64,000 nucleotides of DNA. Source: Cymbidium sinense. Its lineage: Eukaryota; Streptophyta; Magnoliopsida; Asparagales; Orchidaceae. The stretch covers positions 144,374,264 to 144,438,263 of the forward strand of contig CM038221.1 in NCBI GenBank assembly GCA_021442155.1, read 5' to 3'. Shown here piece after piece: positions 25,551 to 39,861 of the stretch. A model generated the notes under the pieces. The model worked only from the letters and a program-made list of their open reading frames with translations. It did not search any database and was not told the origin of the DNA. The position numbers were made by a program, and so were the translations under genes. Position 1 is the stretch's first letter. Each line of letters opens with the position of its first letter.

Positions 25551-28500
25551 ATTGTTGACCTCATTTTTAGGATGAGCTCTCAACCCCTCCATCTTAGACA
25601 TAGGACTTCTCTTAGACTTTAAGAGTTCCTTAGTCTTAAGACACATCTAGTGATTAGGTGGACACTCAACCTAGCCCCAGAGACTTAGAATAGTTAGCCA
25701 TAGGAATAGGTCATGCCTTAGGGGTGTTAGGAAAATTTGTCTATCCTATAGCTTGAACTATATCCTCACTTCCTTCTTCCAAGTCAAAACTCCAAACTGA
25801 TATCAACTCCAGCTCTAACTCAAACCTTGAACCAATTCAATGGATTTTCTCAAATCATGAATCAATTCCAAATAATTGAAACCTATGATTGAAGCCCATA
25901 ATTGGATTCCAAACTCCAAAATATTTCTTAAGTCCTTTGATTCCCTCTCGTGGACTTAGCCTAAATCAAATCTAAATCAATTCAAATTTAAGGAATTTTC
26001 TCATAACCCATTTATATTCTCATTTATACTCACATATATAAATGAAATATAAATTCAAATCAATCAAGCCAAATTCAAAATTCAAATCCAAATGAAAAAT
26101 CTTTTCTAAGTCATCTTAATTCCCTCTCATTGACTTAGACTAAATCAAATCTAAATCAATTCAAATTCAAGGAATTATAACCCATTTATATTCTCATTTA
26201 TATCCACAAATATAAATGAAATATAAATTCAAATATCCAAAACTAAATTCAAAAATCAAATTCAAATTCAATAAAATTTCAACCTAAGCCTTTAAATCAA
26301 AATCTTGAATTGAGCCAAATCAAATTCAAATCAAGCCAAACCCTTGATTTTTCTTCATGATTTAATTAATCCTTCAATCATGAATCTAAATATAAACACA
26401 AACTTCAATCATAAAACCAAAACTAAATTCAAAAATCAAACCCAAGTCAAACTCATGTTCACCCCCTTTGAACTTGAAATTGTCAAGTGGATCAAAACCC
26501 ATTTGACTTCGAACCACTTGCAACTGGATTTATATTTCAATCATAAGTCCATATGTGAGTTCAATTAAATTTGATTCAAGCCATGATCAAGTCAATTGAC
26601 CCACTTAGGCTCACTTGACCCAAAGTGACCTAAAGTACCACTTTTGAGCCAAATTTTAATCTCACCCAAATTGAATTGAACTAAGCCCACCTAAGCCTCA
26701 CATTATGAGCAACAATCATCATGAGATGATCAATCACCCAAATTGGGTCAGACCAAGTCAAACCTAAGAGTTGACCAAGGTAACATTTAGCCAAAATCAA
26801 AGCTAAACTAGCCAAAAACCCACCACAGGCCAAATTTATTGAAACCATTGATCAAAACTAATTCATGGTCAATGTTTGAACTTGATGAAGTCATCATTTG
26901 AGCCTAACCTAGCTCAATTGGCCACTTGACCCTAGTTGACCCAACTTGACCTAAAAAATTTAAATGTGTCAAAACTTGATCTAAGCCAAATTGATTAAAA
27001 TTAATGGGTCAAATTCATTCCAAATCACTCGTTGAACTTGACCAAAGCCCTACTTGGACAACTAGGCCTAACCTAACCCAATTGACCTTGAACCTAACTT
27101 GACCTAAAGTGTCAAATTAAGCCAAATCCAAATATAAACCAAATTGATTGGAAACAAAGATACCAATCCATTTCAAATGATCAACCAAACATAAATCAAC
27201 CCGTGACCTAACCCAAATAGGTCAAATGGGTCAAATTGGTCAACTTGACCCATTTGACCTAAATGAAATCAAATGAACCAAATTCAAATATGAATCAAAT
27301 TGAACCAAACCAATGATGCCAACATATTTCAAATGGTCATATGAATTTGACCCAACCCTTGGTTTGACCTAAATGGGCCAACATGAGCGAAATTTTATCA
27401 AATCAACTCCAAATTCAATGAAACTTGACCTAACCCATTTTTCAATCAAACCAAATATATTCAAGGTCAAATGACCATTTTACATCTAGGCCTTAGGGTA
27501 ACCTAAAATCAAAATCACTTGAAATTTGGTAAATTCCTTTTCATGGACACTTGGCATCCTCTTAGTGGACCAAATGGTCACTAATGGACATGTTGCACAT
27601 GGCCCATTGGGTTTAGGTCAGCCAAACCCAACCCAAGGTCAAAACCGACCACTTCCTTCAAATTGAGTACATGGAAATCCTTCCTCCACTCAATTAAGGC
27701 ATGGCAAGCTTCACCACTCCACTCCTCTAACCAAACTGAATGTAATGACACCTCAAACGGCCTAACAAACCCACTCAAGGAGGTCAATTGGATCAAAATG
27801 GCAAGAAAGCTTGTGGTCATCCAATCCTTCAAGAGGGAGATATACTCCCCCTAATTTCATTTGAATTCAACTCTCCTATTCAATTGAAGCATAGGAACTC
27901 AAAGGAAGTGATTCCAAGCTTCCCCAAGGTTTCTTAGGCATTTTTCATTTCCTCATTTTCGGATTTCTTCAAATCAAAAATAAGGGAGCTCAAGGGAAAT
28001 TCAATCTCACTCAATACTCCAAACTAGTCCAATTCACTTTGCAAGCACCTTGAGGGAACCCAATCGAGCTCATCTAAGCCTTCACACAAGTTCTCCAAGC
28101 AAGGGAGGAGTGTTCTTGATCAATCGAGCCCACTTGAAGGTGAACATGGCCCATAGGAAGATCCATCCAATCTTAACACCTCAAACCTTCAACAAGGCTT
28201 CATCTCCACTAAACGAAGTTACTTCAAAGGATTCAAGCACCGGTGATAGCCTCCGATGAGGTATGCCATTAAATCGAGCATAATTTCATCTCCTCTTGGT
28301 CCTTTATGAAGGGAAGTTTCACCCCAAGCAAAGTTATTGGATGTGTTCCCCTTTACTCTTAGATGGTGTGGGTTGAATTTGGTTTCAATTCGAGCTCAAT
28401 CGAGCATGGATCTTCCCCTAGAATATGGGTGATGGCCATCTCCATGGGGAAGAGCAGGGGTAGATCATGGGCCGTCCATCCGCACATTTTGGATGGACGA

Positions 28501-30630
28501 CCATGATCAAGACGCGTAGGATATTTGATTTAATCCTTTAATACCGCAGGCTTAATCTCAGTTGTCCAATCCTTGATCGGACGGACGGGGAGATAGCTCG
28601 TAGCGCCGCCATTGACGCGGCACTACAATGTGATAACTTAAATAGCCTCTCCCATGGCATCACGTGGAAAGCGGTGCCTCACCGCAGTCAAGTGGAGATT
28701 TTATTTAATTAGGAATTTATTTAATTATCCTTAATCACTGAATCTTCATAATTACATAACTAATTCTAGAAAAATCCTTAAAATATAAGGTAAAAAGCAT
28801 TAGAAAGAAAATTTAGAGGAGAATATTTAAAATTAATTTCATTAGATTTTGAATAGTATATTTTCTTTAATTAGATTTTTAATAAAAACTTAATAACCCT
28901 AATTACTCCCTAATTATCCCACTGATTAATCTCAAACTTCTCATGTGCATTTAGGGGGATGATTTCTACCTCCCTTATGTTTCTTTGGATTTATTGATGG
29001 GTTAATTAGGGGAATAATTGTTGGACCCTTAATCACTCTCTTAATATAATTAAGGGTAATTAAGCATGTGAATAGTGGTTTAATCCTTTTATTAAGTTAA
29101 TTATGCCTTGCTTAAGTAGAGAAGATATTTATGGAATGGATTTAGGGAATTTTTTCTAAGACATTCCCTAAACCTCTTTCCTTCCTTAATCCAAACTTAA
29201 TTAAGGGCTAATCCCCTAATCACTTGCTTAATTAATTTGATAAAAATTTCAAAATATTCCAAAACTTAATCAAACTATCTAGGGTAGATTCTTAGGTGTT
29301 AAATAACCTAAGTGGTTTAAGAAAATCAAAATCCAACCTACATGTGTGGGAAGTGTTATGAAAGTACTTAACTTAAACCCTTTAACTTAATTAATCATTA
29401 ATTGTGAGCCAAATGCATTAGGCCCTTTTCTTCCTAGGTGCATTGCTGATTTAAATTCTTTATGTGATTTTATGTCATATCATTGGCTCATAATTATTTG
29501 GTTAACTATGCTAAGGTGGTATATGTAAGGGATAATTAATACACTTAATGTACAAAAATTGACCTAATCTAACTAAAATATAAAATTGACCTAATCACCT
29601 AAAAATTAAACAAAAATAACATACACATGTGAGAATGGGTTAGGATCAGCAAACTCATCTCACATTTCTCAAATCAAAATCAAACTCAAATAAAATTCAA
29701 ACTCTCTTTAAAACAAATTTGATTTACTTTAAATAATTCTATTCCATAGGATTGTCTCTAGGAATTAATTAGGGTGAATGAATTTATATTACTTTCATCA
29801 CTTTATTTCTTTCTTAGTATGCTAAATATGTATGTCATATAAAAGTCATGCATTCATTCTTTTTTGTTAAAAAAAATCAAAATTAAAATGAAATGTTCTC
29901 TTTATGTCAAGTTGAATGTTTTGACTAAAGTAAGAATATGAATGACTATTATCACTACTAAATTCAAATTTATTTTCAAAAATTATAAATCAAACATCAA
30001 AACTGAATGGTATACTACTTATAATTATTTATAAGCTTGCATGTGAGAAATATAAAGATATGTGGTATGTGGCTTTGATTCTCCCTCTCTTTCTTAACAT
30101 AGAATTGTAAATGATTGACAAAGTGTATAGTCCATTTGAAAAGGACATAACACTTGCTCAAATCCATTCTTATACAGAAGGAATTTCACATCACACATAC
30201 AAATTAAACAACCAAACTAAAAATCAAATAAATATAAACTTTGCTTCTTTCTTTTTCCATTTATTTCTTTTGTGCATGCATATGTATTTAAGGAAAGTGG
30301 TATATTAATCTGGACAACCCCGGGGTTGCGAGGCTTTAAGTAGCCCTAAGTAGGTCTTGTACCTTACACCCCTGGTGGTAACAATGGCGTCGTACTCATT
30401 TATGTCTTTCATATATACACATGTGCATACGAATAAAGGATAAAAGAATCTCCCCTTTTCTACTTAATGAAAATCATGCATCATAAAGCATCCAAATTTT
30501 CTTAAGTAACACTACTTATCATTCATCATTAAAGTGTGCTAAACATTCCCATTTGCATGTATAGATATGCTTAGGATTCATTCATATGCATGTTATATAT
30601 GTTGAGAAAGAAATAAAGTGGTGTGTGTTT
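25551..30630 (-). mobile_element. Right copy of the ~5-kb LTR-like sequence
   Basis: This is the inverted counterpart of 1169-6222. It keeps the CACGTG/TATA-like pair (28666-28636), the TTGACC-rich tract (26560-27500) and the 180-bp duplication (about 26000-26235). The minus-strand 3' end is TGAGGTCAACA at about 25551. Beyond both ends there is no similarity to the left copy's flanks. Its orientation agrees with the gypsy pol (minus), so it could be the 5' LTR of that element; the left copy then cannot be its 3' LTR without an inversion. No coding capacity. Confidence 0.6.
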
Positions 30631-32387
30631 TGTGATATTATTTCACTTTAATCTTAAAATGTCTTTCTTTTTGAATAGGTTTGTTTAGAGTTAATTTAAA
30701 CTTAGGATTAACTAAAACACATAAGAAAATATTCACTAAACAAAATCAAACATGAATCTACTTTAGAAATTACTTAGGGTAGAGAAGGAAAGAGAAGTTC
30801 TCTTCTATTTTTCCTCTCTTTACAACTTAGAAATTAATTGTAGGATTCACCTAAACCAAATCAAAAATACAAAAATACAATTTACCCAAAATAACTAAAC
30901 AACTTAAATTGAAATCATCCTTCAATTTGAACATTTTCATGCTTAAAAAATCTAAACCTTAAACCCATAGCTAAGCATACCTCACAAACCTTAAATGGCA
31001 CACACACATTAGGCTAAGTCACCACTTCTAGCTTTAGGTTAGGGCAGTGCATGGTTTGATGCTTGCTTTTATTTTGTGATGTATTATTTCTAGACTGGAT
31101 GTTAGTGTATGCATTAGGAATGGTAGGACAATTTAGTCTAATCATTATCTTCTGCAGGAGATTGTGCTTAAGGGGCGTTATAATAAATAAAAATATAAAT
31201 GCTTTTGATGTGCAGGTGCTTATACCCCTAAGCATAATCTAATAGGTCAGGTGTACTTGATTATTAATGTGTGGGGTCTTCAGTCCAATATACATGCTTG
31301 AGATTTGTATGATTTGTTTAGTGAATTTCTATTTTATAGGTGTTAGTTATATTTACTTTTCCTTTTCATGTAATTTTACAATTAGGATTCTTGGAATGAT
31401 TGTTATGAGGGGATTAGGATGAGCATTGGTCATAAGATTTTATCTTATGTACCATGTGAAGCCTTTAAAACCATTCCAACCATCCAAAAGAAGAAAGAAG
31501 AAAAGAAGAGAAGAAAGAAGAAATGAAGAAATGAATACCCCCATAACATGAATTTCTTACTTAATTATAATTAATTCATTCGTAATCAGGGTCGTATAAG
31601 GGTAGAGCTCGGCTACCCAATTTTTTTTCAGGTTTGTGCGGTGGTGCCCGACCATAAATGACCTTTTATTCTTTTGCATTAGCTTTATAAAATGTTTGAT
31701 ATTTTGTTTAACTTGTGCATTAGAAGTAACATGTTTCCCTAGTTTCTTCCTTGCTTAATGTATGGCCTGGATGACGAGTAAGCTCTTAGGAAAAAAATAA
31801 ATCTTCTACCAAATTAATCAACTCAAAATTAAAAATAAACAACTCATAATCTCATATAAAGCTTAGGCTAAAAATCAAGATAAAAGAATTAACAACCCCT
31901 TAGTTGGATGTGTACTTTCTTTTCTAACATCATGCATAAAAGTATATTATTTCACTCTTGATTGGAGGCTTCCACCTTTGAGAAGAGACTGAGAGCTATG
32001 GTGGAAACACATCTCTTTATCTTGCTGATTTTGGCTCATAATCTTATTTCTCATACATTAGGCATATGAATCCTATAGCCTGAGTCAAATGATTATCTTA
32101 AATGAAAATAAAACATATATACATTTTTCTTTAGATTTAAGTCATTATTCATGCCCTTACATGATCTAATCTCTTTAGGGAGTGTGTTTAAGGACTTAGT
32201 CTCATTCTAAATAAATAGCAATCTTGCATAAACATAAGACTTGACTACATGAATTTAAAATTATAGGAGGAGTTAGTTGGCAGCCAACTTTAGGTGATTG
32301 TAAGTCCAACAGTCTGTTGGTTTATCCTCTCTTGTGGAAGTAAACTAAATACACATTTTCACCTTAGATTTAGGTCATACTTTTAGC
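30631..32387. other. Unassigned AT-rich sequence
   Basis: No gene seen. A purine-rich run (about 31485-31535, AGAAGAAAG type) is followed 70 bases later by 'ggtagagctcggctaccc', a short palindrome-like block. The frame at 31014-31235 (minus) has no recognisable content. Confidence 0.3.
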
Positions 32388-34447
32388 TCTTGCCAAAGCT
32401 CCCTAGATTTGGGTTCAGGGTTTGCTACTTCCCTTTGCGGACTACGAGCATAAATCCTCGTCTCTTAGGCAATTCCATGATCTTGTGTCATGGAATCATA
32501 AGTCCTAGAATTCTAATAAAAATTCAACTCAAACACATTAATTCAATTTAAAATAAACCAATCGATTGATAGTCCTACCTTTTTGAAATCTTTAGAGACA
32601 ACGATCATTTACCTTAATCGATAGTATTCCTAAGGAATCATGTTCCTTAAGATGTAATTAACTATGGAGGCTTGCTCCAGTAGGAAACTTAATGAATCTA
32701 GTTTAAAATAAACTCTGCTTTACTTTTTCATATAAAGTAGGGGAAGAATCACTGGTATATTCTGAAGACCTATAGTCCTTAAGAGTCCTTATTGAGGTGA
32801 TTAAGTCCATTGTAGGGTGGTGACTTCTATCTTTCGAGATAGTACACCTCTCCTCAATGTCATACCCAATCACCCTAATAAGAATATCTGCGGATCTGCG
32901 TGGCATCCCCAACAAGATGTATTTTATATATTTTTATTTTTTTCTTTTATATTTCTTTTCCCTAAAAAGAAAAGGGAGAGGTCGTGGTTTTGGCCCTCGC
33001 CATAGCTCCCTATATTTGGGTTCAGAGGTTGCTACTTCCCTTTGCGGGCTACGAGCATAAATCCTCGTCTCTTAGGCAATTTCATAATCTTGTGTCATGG
33101 AATCATAAGTCCTAGAATTCTAATAAAAATTTAACTCAAACATATTAATTCAATTTTAAAAATGTAAAACCCAACCATAGGGTAATCTAAGGTGGTTACT
33201 AGGCTAATATCTTAAGCATCCCCTACTTATTTTCATTTGGCTTCGATAAGAACTCCCTCTTCTTGATCGATCCCACTTAGCTTTCTAAAAATAAACCAAT
33301 CGATTGATAGTCCTACCTTTTTGAAATCTTTAGAGACAATGATCATTTACCTTAATCGATAGTATTCTTAAAGAATCATGTTCCTTAAGATGTAATTAAC
33401 TATGGAGGCTTTCCCACAGAGAACTTAACACGGTTTAAAATAAACCACCTTTACTTTTCCATGTAAAGTAGGGGAAGAATCACAGGTACATTCCGAAGAC
33501 CCATAGTCCTTAGGAGTCCTTATTGAGGTGATTAAGTCCATTGTAGGGTGGTGACTTTTATCTTTCGAGATAGTACACCTCTTCTCAATGTCGTACCCGA
33601 TCACCCTAATAAGAATATCTACGGATTTGCGTGGCATCCCTAAAAAGATGTATTTTATATATTTCTATTTTTTTTCTTTTATATTTCTTTTTCCCTAGAA
33701 AGAAAAAGGAGAGGTCATGCTTTTGGCCCTCGCCAAAGCTCCCTAGATTTGGTTTCAGAGGTTGCTACTTCCCTTTGCGGGCTACAAGCATAAATCCTCG
33801 TCTCTTAGGCAATTCCATGATCTTGTGTCATGGAATCATAAGTCCTAGAATTCTAATAAAAATTCAACTCAAACACATTAATTCAATTTCAAAAATGTAA
33901 AACCCAACCATAGGGTAATCTAAGGTGCTTACTAGGCTTCCTAATATCTTAAGCATCCCCTACTTATTTTCATTTGGCTTCGATAAGAACTCCCTCTTCT
34001 TGATCGATCCCACTTAGCTTTCTAAAAATAAACCAATTGATTGATAGTCCTACCTTTTTGAAATCTTTAGAGACAACGATCATTTACCTTAATCGATAGT
34101 ATTCCTAAGGAATCATGTTTCTTAAGATGTAATTAATTATGGAGGCTTGCCCCTGTAAGGGAACCTAGTTTAAAATAAACCCTGCTTTACTTTTCTATGT
34201 AAAGTAGGAGAAGAATCACTGGTACATTCTGAAGACCTATAGTCCTTAGGAGTCCTTATTGAGGTGATTAAGTCCATTGTAGGGTGGTGACTTCTATCTT
34301 TCGAGATAGTACACCTCTCCTCAATATCATACCCGATCACCCTAATAAGAATATCTGCGGATCTGCGTGGCATCCCCAACAAGATGTATTTTATATATTT
34401 CTATTTTTTTTTCTTTTATATTTCTTTTCCCTAAAAAGAAAAGGGAG
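32388..34447. repeat. Three direct tandem copies of a ~730-bp unit
   Basis: Unit boundaries are set at 'ttttggc.ct.gccaaagctc': copy 1 is 32388-32987, copy 2 32988-33720, copy 3 33721-34447. Copy 1 lacks about 133 bases present in copies 2 (about 33158-33290) and 3, the block starting 'aatgtaaaacccaaccatag'. All copies contain 'ctaaggaatcatgttcctta', a small palindrome. A minus-strand frame of 70 codons is kept in each (32703-32915, 33425-33637, 34170-34382). It shares 'MPR.S.DILIRVIGYDIE' but matches nothing I know and has low coding plausibility. Copies look more than 90 percent alike by eye. Confidence 0.9.
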
Positions 34448-37412
34448 ATAGATGAAGGCTAGATGTATAGAATAATTTTCACCATGTGTATATAATTAAA
34501 TCAAATGTTCCCTCAAATTGATTCAAAAAAGTACATGATTGGCAAATAAGAGTTTATTTGTGCATATACCAAAATTGAGCCCCCCAAAAAATCAAAGTGG
34601 GCCCACAATATTCTTTTTCCCTATTATGTTATCAAAGGGGTTGTTAAAGCATTGTTAGGCCCATTTATTCATGCCCTATAAAATCCATTTTGAACTTAGG
34701 CTAGCTCTAATTTATGATGGATTTTAGCAAGCTTCCATTTAAGCATATTTATAATATAATCTACTTCTCTTATAAAAATTAATAAAGAGATGTGATCAAT
34801 TCCTTAGTTTAGTCTAAATCAACTCATATATATTGAGTCAAATGTTAAGATAGACTATAGAGATTGTTTTAAATTTGATTCAAGCTAAATTAAACTTATT
34901 AATTATATTTATGTAAGAAAAATTTAACTTTATATGCCTCAAAATAGTACACATAGAAAAATATTTTTGCTGCTTATTTTCTTAGAAATGTATACCAAAA
35001 AGTTCATTAAAAATCAAATTATCGCTACTTGTATGTGAAAACTTCTAATTGAAATGTATCACAAATGAATTTAATTCAAATTAGTTTGAAGCCAAACCTT
35101 TATTTGAATTCTATTCAAACCAAATTCAAACATCACCTTCTTAATACACACTAATCCATCAAAGATTTCCACAATAAATGTGTTGCAATAGACTTCTCAT
35201 TGTGTTCGGCTCATTAAACTAATGAGATGAGCACATATTTTTAGACTCATTTTATAAATGAGCCAAATACAAGCAGCTCTCCATTTGATCCTATTTAGCT
35301 CATTTTAAGTCAAAATAAATAAATAAGTGTGTGTGTGTGTGTGTGTACAATTTATTCTATGCAACAAATGTGGCCTAGTGGTCTTGGAGATGGAGTTGGA
35401 GGTTTGAAATGCACAGTTCAAATCATTCCCTCACCATTTTATATTTCTATTAAAATTTTTTATATAGGTCATATTTTTAGTCCCACATTGTAAGAGAAGT
35501 TTCTCTTAGCATAAATCCATACATAAATATCTCATCCTAAGCTAGATAATGTTTGAACAAGACTCATTTGGGGTTTTCATTCGACAAATCAAGTCAAACA
35601 TGAGCCAGATCAAACAAATCGACTAATATCAAGCCGAACACGAACATACTTCTTTCAAGCCAATTTGAATATTAGCTAATATAAACAAGCCAAACACCAG
35701 CAAATCCTTAGGTTGCTCAAGCTCAGCTCATTTACACCCCTAGTTGTCAATCTCATGTTGCCTTCCTCACTAACTTTTATCTCTAACTTCTCATATGCCA
35801 TTGGCGCCATTGAAGCCTTCCCAAAGTGAGCTCCATTATGAACATAATTTCTCCTTCGCAAAATGCTATCTCATGAAGCCTTCCTAGCAAACACACTGCC
35901 GATCCCATGATGTCTTATCTAGTTCTACGATGTGTTTTTTTGGCAAGCTCCATTCATGACTCCTCTTTTTCTCACATGACATTAGTGCCATCAAAGGCTA
36001 CCCAGCGAGTTCCTATCATAAACTTCCCTTCTGCTTCATACACCTCCTAGCGAATTTTGAACCTTTAGTTTTGAACCAATATTTGAATAATAGTTTGATT
36101 TAGGTCAAATCAAATTTGAACTAGTTCAAACAAATTTCATTCAATTCACAATTGACTTCATTATATAAAATATTTCCCTCATTTGGGATAAATTGGTTTG
36201 AAACATACTTTCAAATATGTTTCTCCAAGAAAACAAACAACAAAATATTTTTTTCAATTTTTATTTCTATTATAAGGCACATAAAGTCAAATCTTTATAT
36301 AATTAATTTATAATATATAAATTGTAAAGAAAATTAAAAAAAAAATACATAATGTATAAATATGTTATTTATTGGGTAAGTGTTTTTATGTTTATAAGGT
36401 GTTATGGGTCTAAAATCTTACCTCATTTTTTATGCTTATTTCAGTTAGCTTGACGATAATTGTTGGAAGCTAAACCAAGTTTTTTAACTTATTAGAGTCA
36501 ACTCATCTAAGCTCATAAGAATTAGGGTTAATCCATTGGGACTTTTGGAGGGTGCCAACCCAACTCACTAAATAGCTTTACTTCTAGCCTTGAGTCTCAT
36601 GCACATCCCTTGCATCATCTTCGGCAGTCATCGCCATTAAAACCCCTCCAAAACCATCTATAAAATACTTTCACCACAAGTAAACATATGGAGCTGATAT
36701 ATTGTGGCAAAATGCTTCAAATTCCTTGCAGATCGTTGAAGAAAATTTAGTGATTAAAAAAACCTCAAGAGACGATCTCCAATTTATTTTTTACATGAAA
36801 TTATCTTCTTCTACAATTGGTGGAAAGGTGATGCTTTATAACCTTAAAAAAAGACTAGTTGATGCATTTCGATTAAGCAAGACAAGGTGATTTTTTCTTC
36901 TCCAAATTTTTAATGTAAGATATTCAATCTTGTCAATCATATAACTTTATATTTTCAATTTATTTATAAGAATGAAATCTTCATAAAAAAATTCTCATCT
37001 CTATCATCACAAATTTTTCTTAACAAGCAACAGAAATCATGCCAAGTGGAGGATCATTTTACTAATAGAGAATTTGGTCTTACTCATATATACTAACAAT
37101 GCGTTCAACAGTTTTCATTTTTAGATCGACATATGTGATCACAATAGAGATATATTCCCAAAAAAACAAAAACATTTGTATCAATATAATAGGCTGAAGA
37201 TATAATAATAATAATAATAATAACAATAATAATAATAATTAGCTCAGAAAATCCTAATCAAAATTTTGATCTAAATCAAATTTAAACATTATTGAATTTA
37301 CTTGAAGATAAGTGTAACATAAATTTCGATTGATCGTTCATATATTGCACAAATCTTCAAATAAATATAACTTTTAAAACTATTATGATCAAATTTTGAT
37401 TAGAATATTCTA

Positions 37413-37470
<58 letters not shown>

Positions 37471-37600
37471 ATCCGAAGAGAGATTAGAACCATGCCATAC
37501 TAATAATCATACGAACCATACTTCTCTCATAAACAGCCATATGAAATCCAAGCAAAATCATGCAAATAAGGACTTAACTCATACCATTACAGCTGATATA
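34448..37600. other. Intergenic, AT-rich, with microsatellites and small repeat remnants
   Basis: No gene seen. It contains (GT)n at 35328-35346, (TAA)n at 37204-37240, (TA)n at 37417-37467, a SINE-like segment near 35366, and a stretch ending 'gctcagctcatttacacccc' (about 35713-35740) similar to hAT-type ends. Short frames at 35676-35861 and 36702-36890 have no recognisable content. Confidence 0.5.
35366..35440 (+). mobile_element. tRNA-derived SINE-like head
   Basis: 'tggcctagtgg' fits the pol III A box (TRGYNNARNGG) and, about 35 bases later, 'agttcaaatca' fits the B box (GGTTCGANTCC) with two mismatches. Spacing is right for a tRNA-like promoter. No tRNA cloverleaf or 3' poly-A/poly-T tail with flanking duplication was confirmed. 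Confidence 0.4.
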
Positions 37601-37984
37601 ATTGTCTGCTAATCTCCTAAGAGAAGTTCCCTTACAATGGCATCCGCCATTCCATCAGCCAGAGGAAACATGTGGCCTGCATCAGTTAGTTCAAGATACT
37701 GAACCCAGGGAAGCTTTTGGCTGATGTATCTAGAGAAGGTAACAGGCACAATGAAATCTTCAGTCCCATGCCATAAGTGCACTGTGCCTTACTTGCTCAG
37801 GGTTCTTGAGACCCATTGGGTTGAACTCCCATTCTCCGAAACCCACTATCATGTCGCGAATCAGCGACTCATATTCACCTTGCTGCCTTATCTGTGCCTG
37901 TCAACAGTTAACATTATTTGTTATAATCTACATTCCAAGTAGAATATAACCAATGAAGATATGAAGTTAATATTTCTGGGTTTT

Positions 37985-38670
37985 ATAGAGATCAACCAAA
38001 GAATCTAAAAGCTTTCATTTGAGTAGATCTAAAACAGAATACACGGAGTGTAATTTTACTTGTAGAAGACTTTGTGGTGTGGGTCATCATGTCAATAAAA
38101 AAAGTGAATGTTTTAGATATCTCGGGTCTATTGTTCAAAGTGATGGTGAAATAGTTGGAGATGTTATTAATAAAATTCAAGTTGGATGGTTAAATTGGAG
38201 GAATGTGTCGAGCTTGTTGTGTGATAAAAAAGTATCACTTAGACTCAATAGAAAATTTTATAAGAAGGTGGTGAGATCTGCAATGCTTTATAGTGCATAA
38301 TGTTAGACAGTAAAAGAGAAGCATAAAATTAAGTGTTGCAAAGATGCGGATGATTAGGTTGATGAGTATCTATATACATGAAAAAAGTTGGAGTTGCTCA
38401 GATGGAAAATAAGAATAGAGAGAGTCGCCTTAGATGATTTGGTTAAATAAAATAGCGGTCGTCCGATGACTCACGTAGATGTATTAGATTCAACTTATGT
38501 TAAGAAATGCAAAGGTATACCTAGAAAGTTTTGGTTATGATGTATAAAAAAAAAGACTTTATTTTATTAGAATTAAATGAGAATTTGACACTTAATATGG
38601 CACAATGGTGAAAAAAGATTCATGTAGCTGACCACGTAGTGGGATAAAGGCTTGTTTTTGTTGTTATATA
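37985..38670 (+). mobile_element. LINE 3' fragment, RTE-type, inside pseudogene intron 4
   Basis: Frame 38019-38300 carries 'MSRSKTEYTECNF', 'KSECFRYLGSIVQSDGEI', 'WLNWRNVSSLLCDKKV' and 'KFYKKVVRSAMLYSA', the C-terminal reverse-transcriptase region of plant RTE-clade LINEs. Downstream, broken frames keep 'SRLRWFG' (about 38425) and 'KKIHVADHV' (about 38615). It ends in 'gtttttgttgttata'; RTE elements usually end in short repeats such as TTG. It is 5'-truncated, as most LINE copies are, and has several stops. Confidence 0.8.
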
Positions 38671-39571
38671 GACTTTCTAATCCTGATGCTTGATGTAATT
38701 TTGGCTATAGTGAATATTTCCTGAAGAAATGGTGTTGTTCCTTGTCATACTTGGGCTCAGTTTTACTATAAAAAACAACAGAGAATTGGCTGAAATATCA
38801 CTTTCAGGAATCTGTTTTCAACTCTTGGAAAAGCTATAGGGTGCTCTAGGCATCTACAAGAAGTGCCAATAAGACGGGTAATATAATATGAGATGAAGTA
38901 ATATAATATGAGAAATAATAAAATTGATCAAAACAATGAAAGTATTTTCTCAACTATTAGAGATTATAAAATTACAAAGTACAGTCTAATTAATTGGCAT
39001 CTCTTGAAGAAAGTTATTGGCTACAAAATCATCACTATGATTATAGATGAAAGAGGAAACTTTCATAGCATTGAGAAGCATACCGCATAATGAGTTCTAG
39101 CTTCAAACCTTCCAAGGAGCTCCAAGTCCGGTGGAGAGAAAATTATGGGGTTGTGTTCTATGATGCTAGATGATGGAAACCATTTCGAGTGTTCCACGCA
39201 AGCCAAGGAGCATGATGAGCCACACGGACCGCCCATTTGTCTCGCATGGTCTGTTGGTCATAAGCTTGCTTGGATAAATTAAGGGGAAATCCAGACCACC
39301 AGTAGTTAGAAACTGGAGCAACAATGGCCGCTCCTGCGAGCCTGTCACACATAATGTAGCATTATGTTGCAGAAGACAAAAATAATAATAATAATAATAA
39401 TAATAAACAGGGTAAGTTATGAATATAAAGATTAGATATTTCTCATTGAATATATTTTTCATGCTTAACTCACAGTTCAGCTCTGTTGTTGGGGAATTAG
39501 GTAAAGCACAATTAAAATCATCGAAACCAAATAAAATAGAAGGAAGATAAATATATAAAACACTCAAAACA

Positions 39572-39861
39572 TATATTTGTTTGGCATCAATTATGTTTTG
39601 TGTTTTTTTATTCTTTATTTTTATGTTATTTTTAAAATATATTTGTTTAATATATTTTTTGAATATATTTTTTTTAATTTTGAAAGAAAATCCCATCATT
39701 TTTAGAAACACTCAAAACATGCAAAAAATATTTTGAGTGTTTAAACAACAGGTCATTTGTTTTTTTTAATAAAAATACTTAAAAAAACACACTAAATAAT
39801 ATATTTAAAAAAATAAAATAGAAATAAAAAATATAAAATAAAATTGATCCCAAATAGGCCC
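39572..39861. mobile_element. MITE-like hairpin in pseudogene intron 3
   Basis: The left end 'atttgtttggcatcaat' pairs imperfectly with the complement of the right end 'attgatcccaaataggccc'. The middle holds a perfect 12-base hairpin (AAACACTCAAAA ... TTTTGAGTGTTT, about 39708-39750) close to the centre of symmetry. It has no coding capacity. The minus frame at 39166-39711 that runs through it joins intron sequence to exon 4 and is not a real protein. Confidence 0.45.

Noticed and set aside
35479..35490. AGTCCCACATTG, close to the upstream sequence element of plant snRNA genes
   Set aside because: No correctly spaced TATA box and no U6, U3 or other snRNA body follows, so it is most likely a chance or repeat-borne match.
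39166..39711. 181-codon minus frame with a Tyr-rich middle
   Set aside because: It joins intron and MITE-like sequence, a TAA microsatellite and exon 4 of the hydrolase pseudogene; splice sites show the exon begins at 39341.
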